A DNA stretch of 64,000 nt, taken from a bacterium. Its GTDB lineage: Bacteria; UBP4; UBA4092; JAOAEQ01. The position numbers and the translations under genes were made by a program. The first letter of the stretch is position 1; the number at the start of each line of letters is the position of its first letter. Below, in pieces: positions 50,837 through 58,778 of the stretch. The notes beneath the pieces are model-generated. The model saw only the letters and a program-made list of their open reading frames with translations. It made no database searches and was not told the origin of the DNA. The stretch is taken from contig JAOAEQ010000012.1 in the NCBI GenBank assembly GCA_026416715.1, positions 30,179 through 94,178 on the forward strand, read 5' to 3'.

Positions 50837-50960
50837 ACTATTACTTATTAGGAAACCATGAAATCTAGGATGATCAAAAATTCAATGTTACACGGTAAAT
50901 GCCAAACACAAAATGATTGTTTCCTGCGTTCATGGATTCCAAATAATAATATAGTATTTT

Positions 50961-51389
50961 ATGAAAAAGCGCGTTTTATTCATCTGTACCCATAACTCTG
51001 CACGGTCGCAGATGGCGGAAGGGATATTACGTGCGGTCTATAGCGACCGCTATGAAGTATATAGCGCAGGAACGGAACCGACTGCAGTTAATCCCTATGC
51101 AATTAAGGTTATGGCAGAACTCGGGATTGATATTTCCAACCATCGGGCGAAAAGTATCGATGAATTTCGAGAATGCCAGTTTGATTATGTGGTTACTGTC
51201 TGCGATTCTGCGAAAGAAACCTGCCCTTATTTCCCGGGTGCAGGAAAGAAACTACATCAGAGTTTTGATGATCCATCGAAGTTTCAAGGAACGGAGGATG
51301 AAATCCTCGCCGGATTCCGGCGAGTGCGCGATGAAATTAAAGCGTGGATAGAAAAAACCTTTATCGCCACAGAGACACCGAGTGACTGA
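50961..51389 (+). CDS. arsC: Arsenate reductase, thioredoxin-coupled (LMW-PTP fold)
   Basis: The 142-residue protein has the P-loop CTHNSARSQMAEG (Cys10, Arg16) near its start and the distal redox pair in VTVCDSAKETCPYFPG. These three cysteines define the thioredoxin-dependent ArsC family of Staphylococcus and Bacillus, distinct from the glutaredoxin type. It reduces arsenate to arsenite in the cytoplasm. Thioredoxin-like proteins encoded 2-3 kb downstream in the same direction are candidates for its electron donor. Length and motifs are normal; the tail after 130 is short and acidic. Confidence 0.95.
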   Translation: MKKRVLFICTHNSARSQMAEGILRAVYSDRYEVYSAGTEPTAVNPYAIKVMAELGIDISNHRAKSIDEFRECQFDYVVTVCDSAKETCPYFPGAGKKLHQSFDDPSKFQGTEDEILAGFRRVRDEIKAWIEKTFIATETPSD

Positions 51390-51471
51390 ACATCATCATT
51401 TCACATTGCAAAATTAGCATTGCATATATAAATTTAAAATGAAACTTAGTGTCTTGGTGGCAAAATATACT

Positions 51472-52515
51472 ATGAATCCTGAAAAGAAAAAACTATCTTT
51501 ACTCGATAAACTTTTAACCTTCTGGATATTTCTAGCGATGGGAATCGGGATAGCGGTCGGATTCCTGCTGCCGTCAGTAACTCGGTTTATCGCCGGATTG
51601 CAGGTTGGAACAACCTCGATTCCTATTGCCATTGGCTTAATTTTGATGATGTATCCACCGTTAGCGAAAGTAAAATACGAAGAGATGGGGAAAGTGTTCC
51701 AAAATAAGAAGTTATTAGGATTATCGCTTCTGCAGAACTGGATTATCGGACCGATAGTCATGTTTCTACTAGCAATTCTCTTTCTCCGTAATTATCCGGA
51801 ATATATGATTGGGGTTATCTTAGTCGGATTAGCCCGATGTATTGCAATGGTGATTGTCTGGAATGAACTGGCTGAAGGTGACCGGGAACTAGCGGTTGGG
51901 CTTGTCGCGTTTAATGCGATATTCCAAGTTCTCTTCTATGCGGTATATATCTATCTATTCATAACCGTCGCATTGAATTGGTTAGGGCTGGTTAAAGGAT
52001 TAAATGTTAGTATCTCGATATTCGAATCTGCGAAAACCGTGTTTATCTATCTTGGTATCCCGTTCCTTGCGGGTATCATCACCCGGTTCAGTTTAATGAA
52101 AGCGAAAGGGAAAGATTGGTTTGAAACCGTATTTGCGCCGAAAATCAGCCCATTAACCCTGATTGCGTTATTATTCACGATCATCATCATGTTTTCGTTG
52201 AAAGGGGAATATATTATCCAGCAACCGTTTGATGTTTTGCGTATTGCGGTACCGTTAGGGATATATTTCTTTCTGATGTGGTTTGCAACCTTTTATCTCG
52301 CTTACAAACTTGGTGCGAGTTATGGTCAAACTACTGCGGTATCGTTTACTGCCGCAAGTAACGATTTCGAGTTAGCGATTGCGGTAGCGGTAGCGATATT
52401 CGGGATAAGTTCGAATCAAGCGTTTGCAACTGTTATCGGTCCATTGCTCGAAGTACCGGTATTAATCAGTCTGGTTAACGTCGCCCTGCGGCTGAAGAAA
52501 CGATTTGTATCTTAA
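51472..52515 (+). CDS. acr3: ACR3 family arsenite efflux permease
   Basis: From the ATG at 51472 the 347-residue protein has ten predicted helices in the bile-acid-transporter fold. The conserved cysteine of helix 4 lies in [20 protein letters not shown], where the surrounding WNELA is the ACR3 signature. [18 protein letters not shown] completes it, with the crossover Asn-Asp-Phe-Glu near the proton/substrate path. It exports arsenite produced by ArsC. An ATG at 51439 would add eleven residues encoded by an intergenic phrase (CTTAGTGTCTTGGTGGC), so I take 51472. It follows arsC in the same direction. Confidence 0.93.
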   Translation: MNPEKKKLSLLDKLLTFWIFLAMGIGIAVGFLLPSVTRFIAGLQVGTTSIPIAIGLILMMYPPLAKVKYEEMGKVFQNKKLLGLSLLQNWIIGPIVMFLLAILFLRNYPEYMIGVILVGLARCIAMVIVWNELAEGDRELAVGLVAFNAIFQVLFYAVYIYLFITVALNWLGLVKGLNVSISIFESAKTVFIYLGIPFLAGIITRFSLMKAKGKDWFETVFAPKISPLTLIALLFTIIIMFSLKGEYIIQQPFDVLRIAVPLGIYFFLMWFATFYLAYKLGASYGQTTAVSFTAASNDFELAIAVAVAIFGISSNQAFATVIGPLLEVPVLISLVNVALRLKKRFVS

Positions 52516-52557
52516 GGTTCCCTAAAATCAAAACGAATATTTTATAAAGGGTTTTAT

Positions 52558-53391
52558 ATGCACGAGAAAAATATTAAAAGGATAGTTCGAGTAGCGTATG
52601 GAAAGATAGCGAAACAAAATAGGAGTTGTTGCGGACCGGTCTCCTGTTGCGGTGATGAGCAATCCACCGCGATTAGTATCAGTAAAAAGCTCGGGTATTC
52701 GGATAAAGAGTTGAATGCGGTTCCGAAAGGAGCGAATCTCGGGCTCGGCTGCGGGAATCCGGTCGCATTAGCGACGTTAAAAAAAGGAGAGACGGTGCTC
52801 GACCTCGGGTCTGGTGCCGGATTCGATTGTTTCCTCGCAGCAAAACAGGTTGGGAAATCAGGTCATGTAATCGGCGTTGATATGACCCCGGAAATGCTTG
52901 ATAAAGCGCGAGAGAATGCGCAGAAAGGGAAGTATGATAATGTTGAATTTCGGCTCGGTGAAATTGAAAATCTACCAGTAGCGGATAATTCCGTAGATGT
53001 GATTATTTCCAACTGTGTGATTAATCTTTCTCCGGATAAGAACAGGGTATTTAAAGAAGCATATCGCGTGTTGAAACCCGGTGGGAGATTGATGGTATCA
53101 GATTTGGTTCTATTAAGGCCGTTACCGCCAGAGATTAAAAATTCGATTGAAGCATATATCGGCTGTCTATCCGGCGCAAGTTTGAAAAAAGATTATTTGA
53201 AAGCGATAAACCAAGCGGGATTCAAAAACGTCAAGATAATTGAGAAGTGTTCGTATCTGAGAGAAGTAATAGGGAATGCGGTAACTTCGCCAGCAATAAT
53301 CAAGAATTTTAAGGGAGCGAAAAATGATATTAATAATATCGCTCAATCAGTAGTCAGTATTACTGTGCTAGGGATTAAACCGAAGGGTTGA
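52558..53391 (+). CDS. arsM: Arsenite methyltransferase
   Basis: The 277-residue SAM-dependent enzyme has the ArsM set of cysteines. A Cys-rich start ([13 protein letters not shown], about residues 22-34) precedes the motif-I loop [19 protein letters not shown]. Two further conserved Cys ([13 protein letters not shown] and [10 protein letters not shown]) bind As(III). Motif [13 protein letters not shown]-like text ([15 protein letters not shown]) and [13 protein letters not shown] complete the methyltransferase fold. It converts arsenite to methylated species, which ArsP could export. The gene starts 43 bases after acr3. All four As-binding/resolving Cys appear intact. Confidence 0.95.
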   Translation: MHEKNIKRIVRVAYGKIAKQNRSCCGPVSCCGDEQSTAISISKKLGYSDKELNAVPKGANLGLGCGNPVALATLKKGETVLDLGSGAGFDCFLAAKQVGKSGHVIGVDMTPEMLDKARENAQKGKYDNVEFRLGEIENLPVADNSVDVIISNCVINLSPDKNRVFKEAYRVLKPGGRLMVSDLVLLRPLPPEIKNSIEAYIGCLSGASLKKDYLKAINQAGFKNVKIIEKCSYLREVIGNAVTSPAIIKNFKGAKNDINNIAQSVVSITVLGIKPKG

Positions 53392-53447
53392 TAACCTGTA
53401 TCAATCTATGTAATTCTCTTGTTATTTAAGTCAGGAGGTGAAATAGT

Positions 53448-53678
53448 ATGAAAATCGAAGTATGCGGTCCGGGGTGTAAACGGTGCCATACCACATTGAA
53501 AAATGTGCAGGAAGCGGTTAAAGAATTGAATCTTAACGCTGAAATAGAGTATATCACCGATATGAAACAAATGATGGATAAAGGAGTTATGTTTACTCCG
53601 GCGGTGATCATCGATGGCGTGATAAAATCCAGCGGAAAAGTTCCGACCGTTGCGGAAATCAAGAAATGGTTATCCTAA
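53448..53678 (+). CDS. Small thioredoxin-fold redox protein (CxxC)
   Basis: The 76-residue protein has a short thioredoxin/glutaredoxin fold with the redox site CGPGCKRC at residues 5-12, and TPAVIIDG with the cis-proline. It belongs to the group called redox-active disulfide protein 2, found beside ArsR, permeases and methyltransferases. It probably shuttles electrons to ArsC or ArsM chemistry. An exact AGGAGGTG site (53433-53440) precedes the ATG, the strongest initiation signal of the cluster, pointing to abundant translation. Confidence 0.9.
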   Translation: MKIEVCGPGCKRCHTTLKNVQEAVKELNLNAEIEYITDMKQMMDKGVMFTPAVIIDGVIKSSGKVPTVAEIKKWLS

Positions 53679-53681
53679 TAA

Positions 53682-53800
53682 ATTCCAAACCCAAAATCCC
53701 AATGTCAAATAAATCATCTCATCATTCAATAACATAATTTAGGGATTTGAAAATTAAAAGATTTATTTGGATGTTGAGCTTTGAAATGTGGATTTAAAAA
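53682..53800. repeat. AT-rich hairpin element, ars copy 2
   Basis: It shares with the element at 49681-49795 the left arm CCCAATGTCAAATAAATCAT and the right arm GATTTATTTGGATGTTGAG, which are complementary at AAATAAATC/GATTTATTT. It fills the gap between the CxxC protein and the zinc-ribbon gene. Confidence 0.6.
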
Positions 53801-53803
53801 ATT

Positions 53804-53980
53804 ATGACTAATCAAAAGAAATGTCAATGTAATCAGTATCAATTAGCGCAACTGAAATCCGCAAAGAGAAAATCTGGACTGCGTGAGGTAGAATGTACTC
53901 GATGTAAAACTAGATTCTGGACAAACAAAACCGGAGAGATACTCTATTGTTTCGCTTGCGAAACGAAGAAAGGAAAATGA
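53804..53980 (+). CDS. Zinc-ribbon protein (58 aa)
   Basis: A 58-codon frame from ATG (53804) to TGA (53978-53980) encodes a basic protein with Cys in three pairs: KCQCN near residue 7, ECTRC at 30-34 and YCFAC at 48-52. The first is a CxC and the last two CxxC, typical of a small zinc ribbon. Its TGA overlaps the ATG of the secreted thioredoxin gene (ATGA), so the two are translationally coupled and this frame is very likely used. I do not know a named family; it may bind metal or nucleic acid in the arsenic/redox group. Confidence 0.65.
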   Translation: MTNQKKCQCNQYQLAQLKSAKRKSGLREVECTRCKTRFWTNKTGEILYCFACETKKGK

Positions 53981-54456
53981 CTATGAGATTCCATAAGATT
54001 ATGGTATTAAGCATACTATGTTTAATGTTCTCATTACCGTCGGTCGGTTTACCCGCTAAGAAAAAAATAACGCAATCAACCGAACAAAAGAAACTAGGGT
54101 TTTCAACGATAACGACTTCAACTGCCACCACAGCCTACTCGAAGCAAACCACTATGGCAATCCCGAAAAGGTTACCAACGGTACTCGAGTTCGGCCGAGG
54201 AATCTGTCTTCCCTGCAAACAAATGAAACCGATTCTAGACGAACTAGCGAAAGAATATGAAGGGAAAGTGGTTATCCGAATCATTGACATTGATAAAGAC
54301 CCGGAGTTGACCAAAAAAAGCAGGATTCGATTAATTCCAACTCAAATATTTTATGATTCGACTGGAAAAGAAGTATATCGGCATGAAGGATTTATGGAGA
54401 AATCAGCGATAATTGAAAAGCTCAAAGAAATCGGCGTTACTGCAGATTCCAAATAA
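53977..54456 (+). CDS. Exported thioredoxin-like protein
   Basis: Start at the ATG at 53977, overlapping the zinc-ribbon stop and preceded by AAAGGAAA. The 159-residue product has a signal peptide (MTMRFHKIMVLSILCLMFSL, to about residue 28) and a Ser/Thr/Lys-rich linker. A thioredoxin domain (about 65-155) follows with the redox site ICLPCKQM and the cis-Pro loop IPTQIFYD. It would act outside the membrane and be kept reduced by the CcdA-like protein encoded just downstream, a classical pairing in thiol-disulfide relay. Confidence 0.92.
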   Translation: MTMRFHKIMVLSILCLMFSLPSVGLPAKKKITQSTEQKKLGFSTITTSTATTAYSKQTTMAIPKRLPTVLEFGRGICLPCKQMKPILDELAKEYEGKVVIRIIDIDKDPELTKKSRIRLIPTQIFYDSTGKEVYRHEGFMEKSAIIEKLKEIGVTADSK

Positions 54457-54514
54457 AAACCTTCTGCCACCAAGCCATTAAGATATTAAAAACCACTACC
54501 TTTTGTAACCATAA

Positions 54515-54570
54515 ATATCTTTGTGAATGTGAATCTTGGCGGGCTTAGTGTCTTTGTGGCATAAATATTT
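54515..54570. repeat. Extragenic phrase CTTAGTGTCTTTGTGGC before ccdA
   Basis: The segment around 54528-54560 (CTTGGCGGGCTTAGTGTCTTTGTGG) is the complement of the phrase near 48907-48934 and related to one at 51444-51462. It ends about 20 bases before the ccdA start. It appears to be one of several short dispersed repeats of this genome. Confidence 0.4.
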
Positions 54571-54585
54571 AACAGCTATCAAAAT

Positions 54586-55272
54586 ATGTTTCAACAATTA
54601 TTCGCTAATACCGAGCAGCTTATTCAAAGCGAACCGTGGTTAGCGTTTATCGCCGTATTACTTGGCGGGACAATGACCGCATCGAATCCCTGTGTTATTG
54701 CCATGATACCGTTAACCATTAGTTTCGTCGGCGGATATAAGGAAACGAAAGGTGTTAAACAATCGTTTTTTCTCTCGCTGACATTCGTACTCGGATTAAC
54801 CGTGATGTTCACTGCTATGGGTCTAATTGCCGCATTGTTGGGAACATTATTCGGGGTAACTGGTAAATTCTGGCCATATATCGTTTCGGGGGTATGTTTC
54901 ATTATGGGATTGCATTTACTCGATATTCTGCAATTCAATATCCCGTTCCCACAAAATTTGCGCCCGAAACAAACCGGATATCTCGGTGCATTTTTCTTAG
55001 GGTTATTATTCGGAATCGTTTCCGCGCCATGCGCTGCGCCAATTCTCATCGTTCTGTTAACATATATCGCCGCAAAGGGGAACATTGTTTATGGTACTAT
55101 GTTACTCTGGACCTATGCGTTTGGTCATTGTCTGTTAATTCTGATAGCGGGAACTTCGATAGGATTCGCAAAAACACTGCTCGAATCGAAAGGATATGCA
55201 ACTGCGAATTTAATCTTGCGAAAACTCGCAGGTCTTGTTATTATTGGAGTAGGTATTTATTTCCTCTTATAG
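54586..55272 (+). CDS. ccdA: CcdA/DsbD-type transmembrane thiol-disulfide transporter
   Basis: The 228-residue protein has six membrane helices and the two conserved cysteines of the CcdA family: ASNPCVIAMIPLTISF in helix 1 and SAPCAAPILIVLLTY in helix 4. Pro-Cys pairs lie near the membrane middle. CcdA carries reducing power from cytoplasmic thioredoxin across the membrane to exported thiol proteins. Its placement 130 bases after the secreted thioredoxin gene makes that protein the likely partner. No cytochrome c maturation genes are seen, so a role in the arsenic/redox set is favoured. Confidence 0.92.
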   Translation: MFQQLFANTEQLIQSEPWLAFIAVLLGGTMTASNPCVIAMIPLTISFVGGYKETKGVKQSFFLSLTFVLGLTVMFTAMGLIAALLGTLFGVTGKFWPYIVSGVCFIMGLHLLDILQFNIPFPQNLRPKQTGYLGAFFLGLLFGIVSAPCAAPILIVLLTYIAAKGNIVYGTMLLWTYAFGHCLLILIAGTSIGFAKTLLESKGYATANLILRKLAGLVIIGVGIYFLL

Positions 55273-55282
55273 GAAGATGATT

Positions 55283-55762
55283 ATGAATGAACAAGAGAAA
55301 ACCAAATTTTTAGACTTACTAACCTTTTTAGCAACAGCAGAAACGAAAGTTGGGGAATTATATGAATCATGTAGTCACATCTGGAAAATAGATGCTCAAC
55401 TCTGGTCTGAGATAGCGCGTGAAGAACGGAATCACGCAGCGGCAATCGAAAAAATGCAGCAAATGGTCTCAACTTCACCGGAACAATTTACGCTAGCGGA
55501 ACCGTTTACTCCCATCGCATTACAAACCTTTATTCACATGGTTAATGAAATCATAAAGAAAGTTAATGCTGGTCAATTAACCCGCGAAAAAATCTTTGCG
55601 ATAGCGCTTGATATCGAGAAATCAGTGATTGAAACGAAATATAACCGGTTAGTAAAAACTGATCATGCTGAATATACCCAGTTAGTTGAACAAATTGTTG
55701 CTGAAACCCTTATCCACAAAGAATTGTTTAGCCAGAAATTAGATGAGTTGAAAAAGAAATAG
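55283..55762 (+). CDS. Rubrerythrin/ferritin-like diiron protein
   Basis: From the ATG at 55283, seven bases after AGGAAG, the 159-residue all-helical protein shows a four-helix diiron plan. E-x-x-x-G-E-L-Y-E appears in the first helix, SEIAREERNHAAAIEKM (E-x-x-H) in the second and DIEKSVIETKYNRLV in the third, with TLIHKELF (second E-x-x-H) near the end. There is no rubredoxin-like C-terminal domain. Such proteins handle peroxide or iron in anaerobes. It is the last gene of the plus-strand cluster and converges, one base apart, with the hydrolase gene at 55764. Confidence 0.8.
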   Translation: MNEQEKTKFLDLLTFLATAETKVGELYESCSHIWKIDAQLWSEIAREERNHAAAIEKMQQMVSTSPEQFTLAEPFTPIALQTFIHMVNEIIKKVNAGQLTREKIFAIALDIEKSVIETKYNRLVKTDHAEYTQLVEQIVAETLIHKELFSQKLDELKKK

Positions 55763-55763
55763 G

Positions 55764-57302
55764 TTATTTTAAATGAGCATTTAAAATCTGAACGAGCGAT
55801 TCATCTAACTGATTTGAAGAAAAGAACATAATCCCTTGATATCCTGCAGATTTAACCGCTTGAATTTGCTCAGCAACTGTTTTAGGATTGCGGGGTTTCG
55901 TCATTTTTCCGATTCGAGTATACAATGCTAATCCTGGATAAACTTGGTGCCATTTCTCCCCAGCATCTTGTTTAGATTTGGCGATAATCGACTTGAGTTC
56001 TGAAACACTTTCCGTATAATCCATTGGGCAAAGGATATCAATGATTCCTTGTTTAAGCCAACCACCACTATCTCGCAATACAACAGTTTTATCAGTCTCC
56101 AAATCACCTACCGCCGCGGATATAATTACATTCGGTTTTTGTTTCTTAACTTCTCGATACAATTGATTTACTAAATCCTGAACTTGGTTCGCCCGCCAAC
56201 TATCCCATAGCTCTTTCCTATTTGCTAATGCGGTATGGTCGAATTTCCTACCGTTCCGTTTTGCTAATTCCACAAGCTTCTTATTGATTACCGGACCTTG
56301 TATCGCTCCCTGTTCAAACGATTGAATTGTAACTTTTTCTGCCAGTTTAACTATCTGAGTCTCCCATACCCGTTTCAATGTTCCTGACATATCACCAATA
56401 AATTCGGGCTTTCCGGTATCGATATAAACTAAATTACCACCACGGTTTATATATGATACTATATTGGTTATCGTTATATTATCTATCGGATACAATCCCG
56501 TAACTAATACCGCTGACGGAATCGGAATTTCAGGTAATTGTCCTGCTTGAATAAATTTCGGTCGAATTTTCGCAAACGCTAGATACGGTTCGATACGATT
56601 CGGTATCCAATAATGCGATTTATTAAACTCACGGTCAACAATACAATATACCGGATATTGATTGAATCGGACTGGGTCAATTTTCTCCGGATAGAGAATC
56701 AGGTCTAACGGGTCGAATCCATATTCCGATTTGAACATCGCTCGCGATTGGGCTCCATATCCATAAAGGTTGCCACAATACCGAATATAATCTAAATGGA
56801 ATCCATCAATATCATAAGGCAATATATCCAGCATAACTGTTTTAAGATACGATTTAACCTCCGGAAGGGCTGGATCAAGAAAATATTGACTACCAGTACT
56901 TATCCCATCAAATCCGGGAGTTAACCACTCTGGATTTTTCGGTATCAATGTATCTGTTGCCCCTTCATAATAAACGCAAAACCACGGATGAACCGAAATA
57001 TTCCGTTTATGAGCTGTTTTAATGAGATAATCGAGCGGGTCAAATTCATTGGAAACAGCAATGGTATATCGATAATGTGAAGTTTTATAATATACTTTTC
57101 CATGACACATTACCGCTGGGAATATTGCATTTAAATTCGCTCGGGTCACCTTCTCTAACAACGCATCTGCAGAGGTTTTCGTAGCAAAATCATTTGCCGG
57201 AACCCAGATTCCTCGAAACGATAGCTGATGCGATAATGGATACGCACCACAACCTAAACTGCATAACAATCCGACTATACTGAATACCTTTTTACACAGC
57301 AT
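55764..57302 (-). CDS. Exported GHL10-type glycoside hydrolase (DUF187)
   Basis: From the ATG at 57302 the 512-residue product has a signal peptide, possibly lipoprotein (LLCSLGCGAYPL, a Cys after Gly). A long (beta/alpha)8-like domain follows with GIWVPANDFATKTSADALLE, HPWFCVYYEGATD, DGFHLDYIRY and a C-terminal IDILCPMDYTES; these blocks mark the DUF187/GHL10 family related to GH10-like hydrolases. The middle insert (about 260-330) is a small beta domain. Activity is unproven for the family; extracellular glycan hydrolysis is likely. A GTG at 57308 is less likely as start. Confidence 0.85.
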   Translation of the reverse strand: MLCKKVFSIVGLLCSLGCGAYPLSHQLSFRGIWVPANDFATKTSADALLEKVTRANLNAIFPAVMCHGKVYYKTSHYRYTIAVSNEFDPLDYLIKTAHKRNISVHPWFCVYYEGATDTLIPKNPEWLTPGFDGISTGSQYFLDPALPEVKSYLKTVMLDILPYDIDGFHLDYIRYCGNLYGYGAQSRAMFKSEYGFDPLDLILYPEKIDPVRFNQYPVYCIVDREFNKSHYWIPNRIEPYLAFAKIRPKFIQAGQLPEIPIPSAVLVTGLYPIDNITITNIVSYINRGGNLVYIDTGKPEFIGDMSGTLKRVWETQIVKLAEKVTIQSFEQGAIQGPVINKKLVELAKRNGRKFDHTALANRKELWDSWRANQVQDLVNQLYREVKKQKPNVIISAAVGDLETDKTVVLRDSGGWLKQGIIDILCPMDYTESVSELKSIIAKSKQDAGEKWHQVYPGLALYTRIGKMTKPRNPKTVAEQIQAVKSAGYQGIMFFSSNQLDESLVQILNAHLK

Positions 57303-57414
57303 ATTCACAAACAGACATTAGGGTTAGAGGATTATTTCAAGCGGAACCCTGATTTATCCTCGACTCAAGTTTGGACAGAACCTTTTCGAACAAGCGTAAT
57401 ATCTTGCACCTTGC

Positions 57415-58659
57415 TTATATCGGTTCGATTTCCGGCGGTGCCGGTAATTCTGGAATAGCAAAGATTTGTTTTAAGACTAGGGTAGTTGCACCTAATGGCG
57501 CAGCATTATCTCCCAACATGGAAGGAACAACCTTCACGGATTTCGCTGACACGGCAAGACTTCGTTCTTGCAGCGTTCGAAGTAATGGTTCCATAATAAA
57601 CTCGCCTGCTTTTGATAACCCACCACCCACAATGAGTAGTTTTGGGTTTAATATATTAATTAAATTTGCGGCGCCTATTCCCAAGTGTGCTCCCGCTTCC
57701 TGAAGTATCCGCCGGCACAGTTTATCCCCTTTTTCAGCTCCTTTGGAAACCGTTTCAGCGGTGATTTTTGAATAGTCATTTTCAACTAATTCAGGTAATA
57801 CCGATTCAACCCCTTTTTCAATTGCAGCTAGCGCATGGTCACGAATCGCTTTTGCTGACGCTAGTGCTTCTAGACATCCGAAGTTACCACAGCGACATGC
57901 CGGTCCGAATTCGTCAATCACCGTATGTCCAATTTCACCGGCAAATTCATCCGCACCACGGTACAATTTCCCGTGACTGATAATCCCGGCACCAATTCCC
58001 ATTCCAATATGATAAAAAATCATATCATCTATTCCTTGCCCACAACCGAACGCTCGTTCACCCAGCGCTGCAGCACGTGCGGTCGCTTCAACATAAACTG
58101 GAATTTGGAATTCTTGTTCCAGCAGTTGTTTAATTGGTAGATGATGCCAGCCGGGAATATTCGCAGCATAAACAACTTCACCAGCTACGCTATTAATCAT
58201 CGCGGCAATTGATACTCCTATTCCGAAAAGTTTTTTTCGGTCAGGAACTGACTGAAGTAAACTACGGATAACTTCTTTCGTGTCACCGAGAATCGCTTCT
58301 CCGGAAGATTGTTGCAGGATATCTCTACTCTGTTGAGCGATAATTTGCGATTTTAAATCAGTTGCAATCCCTCGGATTATTGTCGCTCGGATATCAACCC
58401 CGATAATATATCCAGCGTCTGGATTGATAGATAATAATATAGGTTTACGACCGCCGGTTGAAGCCTTACTACCAACCTCAATGACCATACCAGTATCAAT
58501 GAGTTCTTTAACAATATCGGTTATCGTCGTTATCCGGATATTTGTGGTTTTAAAAATATCGGTTCGGGATAGTGGACCACGTTTTCGAATCAGATTGAGA
58601 ATGACCGCATGATGATGTCGTAATAATTTTTTCTTTTCATCAATCCGGCTAATATTCAT
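57415..58659 (-). CDS. ROK family transcriptional regulator (NagC/XylR type)
   Basis: The 414-residue protein starts with a winged helix-turn-helix (about 15-75; ILNLIRKRGPLSRTDIFKTT). A ROK domain follows with IIGVDIRATIIRG (ATP-like loop), the sugar-binding segment DMIFYHIGMGIGAGIISHG, and the zinc motif GHTVIDEFGPACRCGNFGCL (His and three Cys). NagC-like regulators respond to GlcNAc-6-P or xylose. With GH20 and GH3 nearby an amino-sugar effector is plausible. No target operator was identified. It is upstream, on the same strand, of the GHL10 gene, 112 bases away. Confidence 0.92.
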   Translation of the reverse strand: MNISRIDEKKKLLRHHHAVILNLIRKRGPLSRTDIFKTTNIRITTITDIVKELIDTGMVIEVGSKASTGGRKPILLSINPDAGYIIGVDIRATIIRGIATDLKSQIIAQQSRDILQQSSGEAILGDTKEVIRSLLQSVPDRKKLFGIGVSIAAMINSVAGEVVYAANIPGWHHLPIKQLLEQEFQIPVYVEATARAAALGERAFGCGQGIDDMIFYHIGMGIGAGIISHGKLYRGADEFAGEIGHTVIDEFGPACRCGNFGCLEALASAKAIRDHALAAIEKGVESVLPELVENDYSKITAETVSKGAEKGDKLCRRILQEAGAHLGIGAANLINILNPKLLIVGGGLSKAGEFIMEPLLRTLQERSLAVSAKSVKVVPSMLGDNAAPLGATTLVLKQIFAIPELPAPPEIEPI

Positions 58660-58778
58660 AGAGCAAAGCTAACTACAGAAGGCACAAGATTATTTTACGT
58701 TGCAATATGTTCGATAATCCAGTGCCTCGTGCGGTTAATTTTTGGGTACATAATTAATAATTGTTTATTGTTTCTCGC

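Noticed and set aside
51439-51471. Upstream ATG for the ACR3 permease
   Set aside because: The eleven added residues come from a recurring intergenic phrase and have no counterpart in the family.
54624-55085. 153-codon minus-strand frame opposite ccdA
   Set aside because: It is antisense to a well-supported six-helix protein and shows no recognisable domain or start signal.
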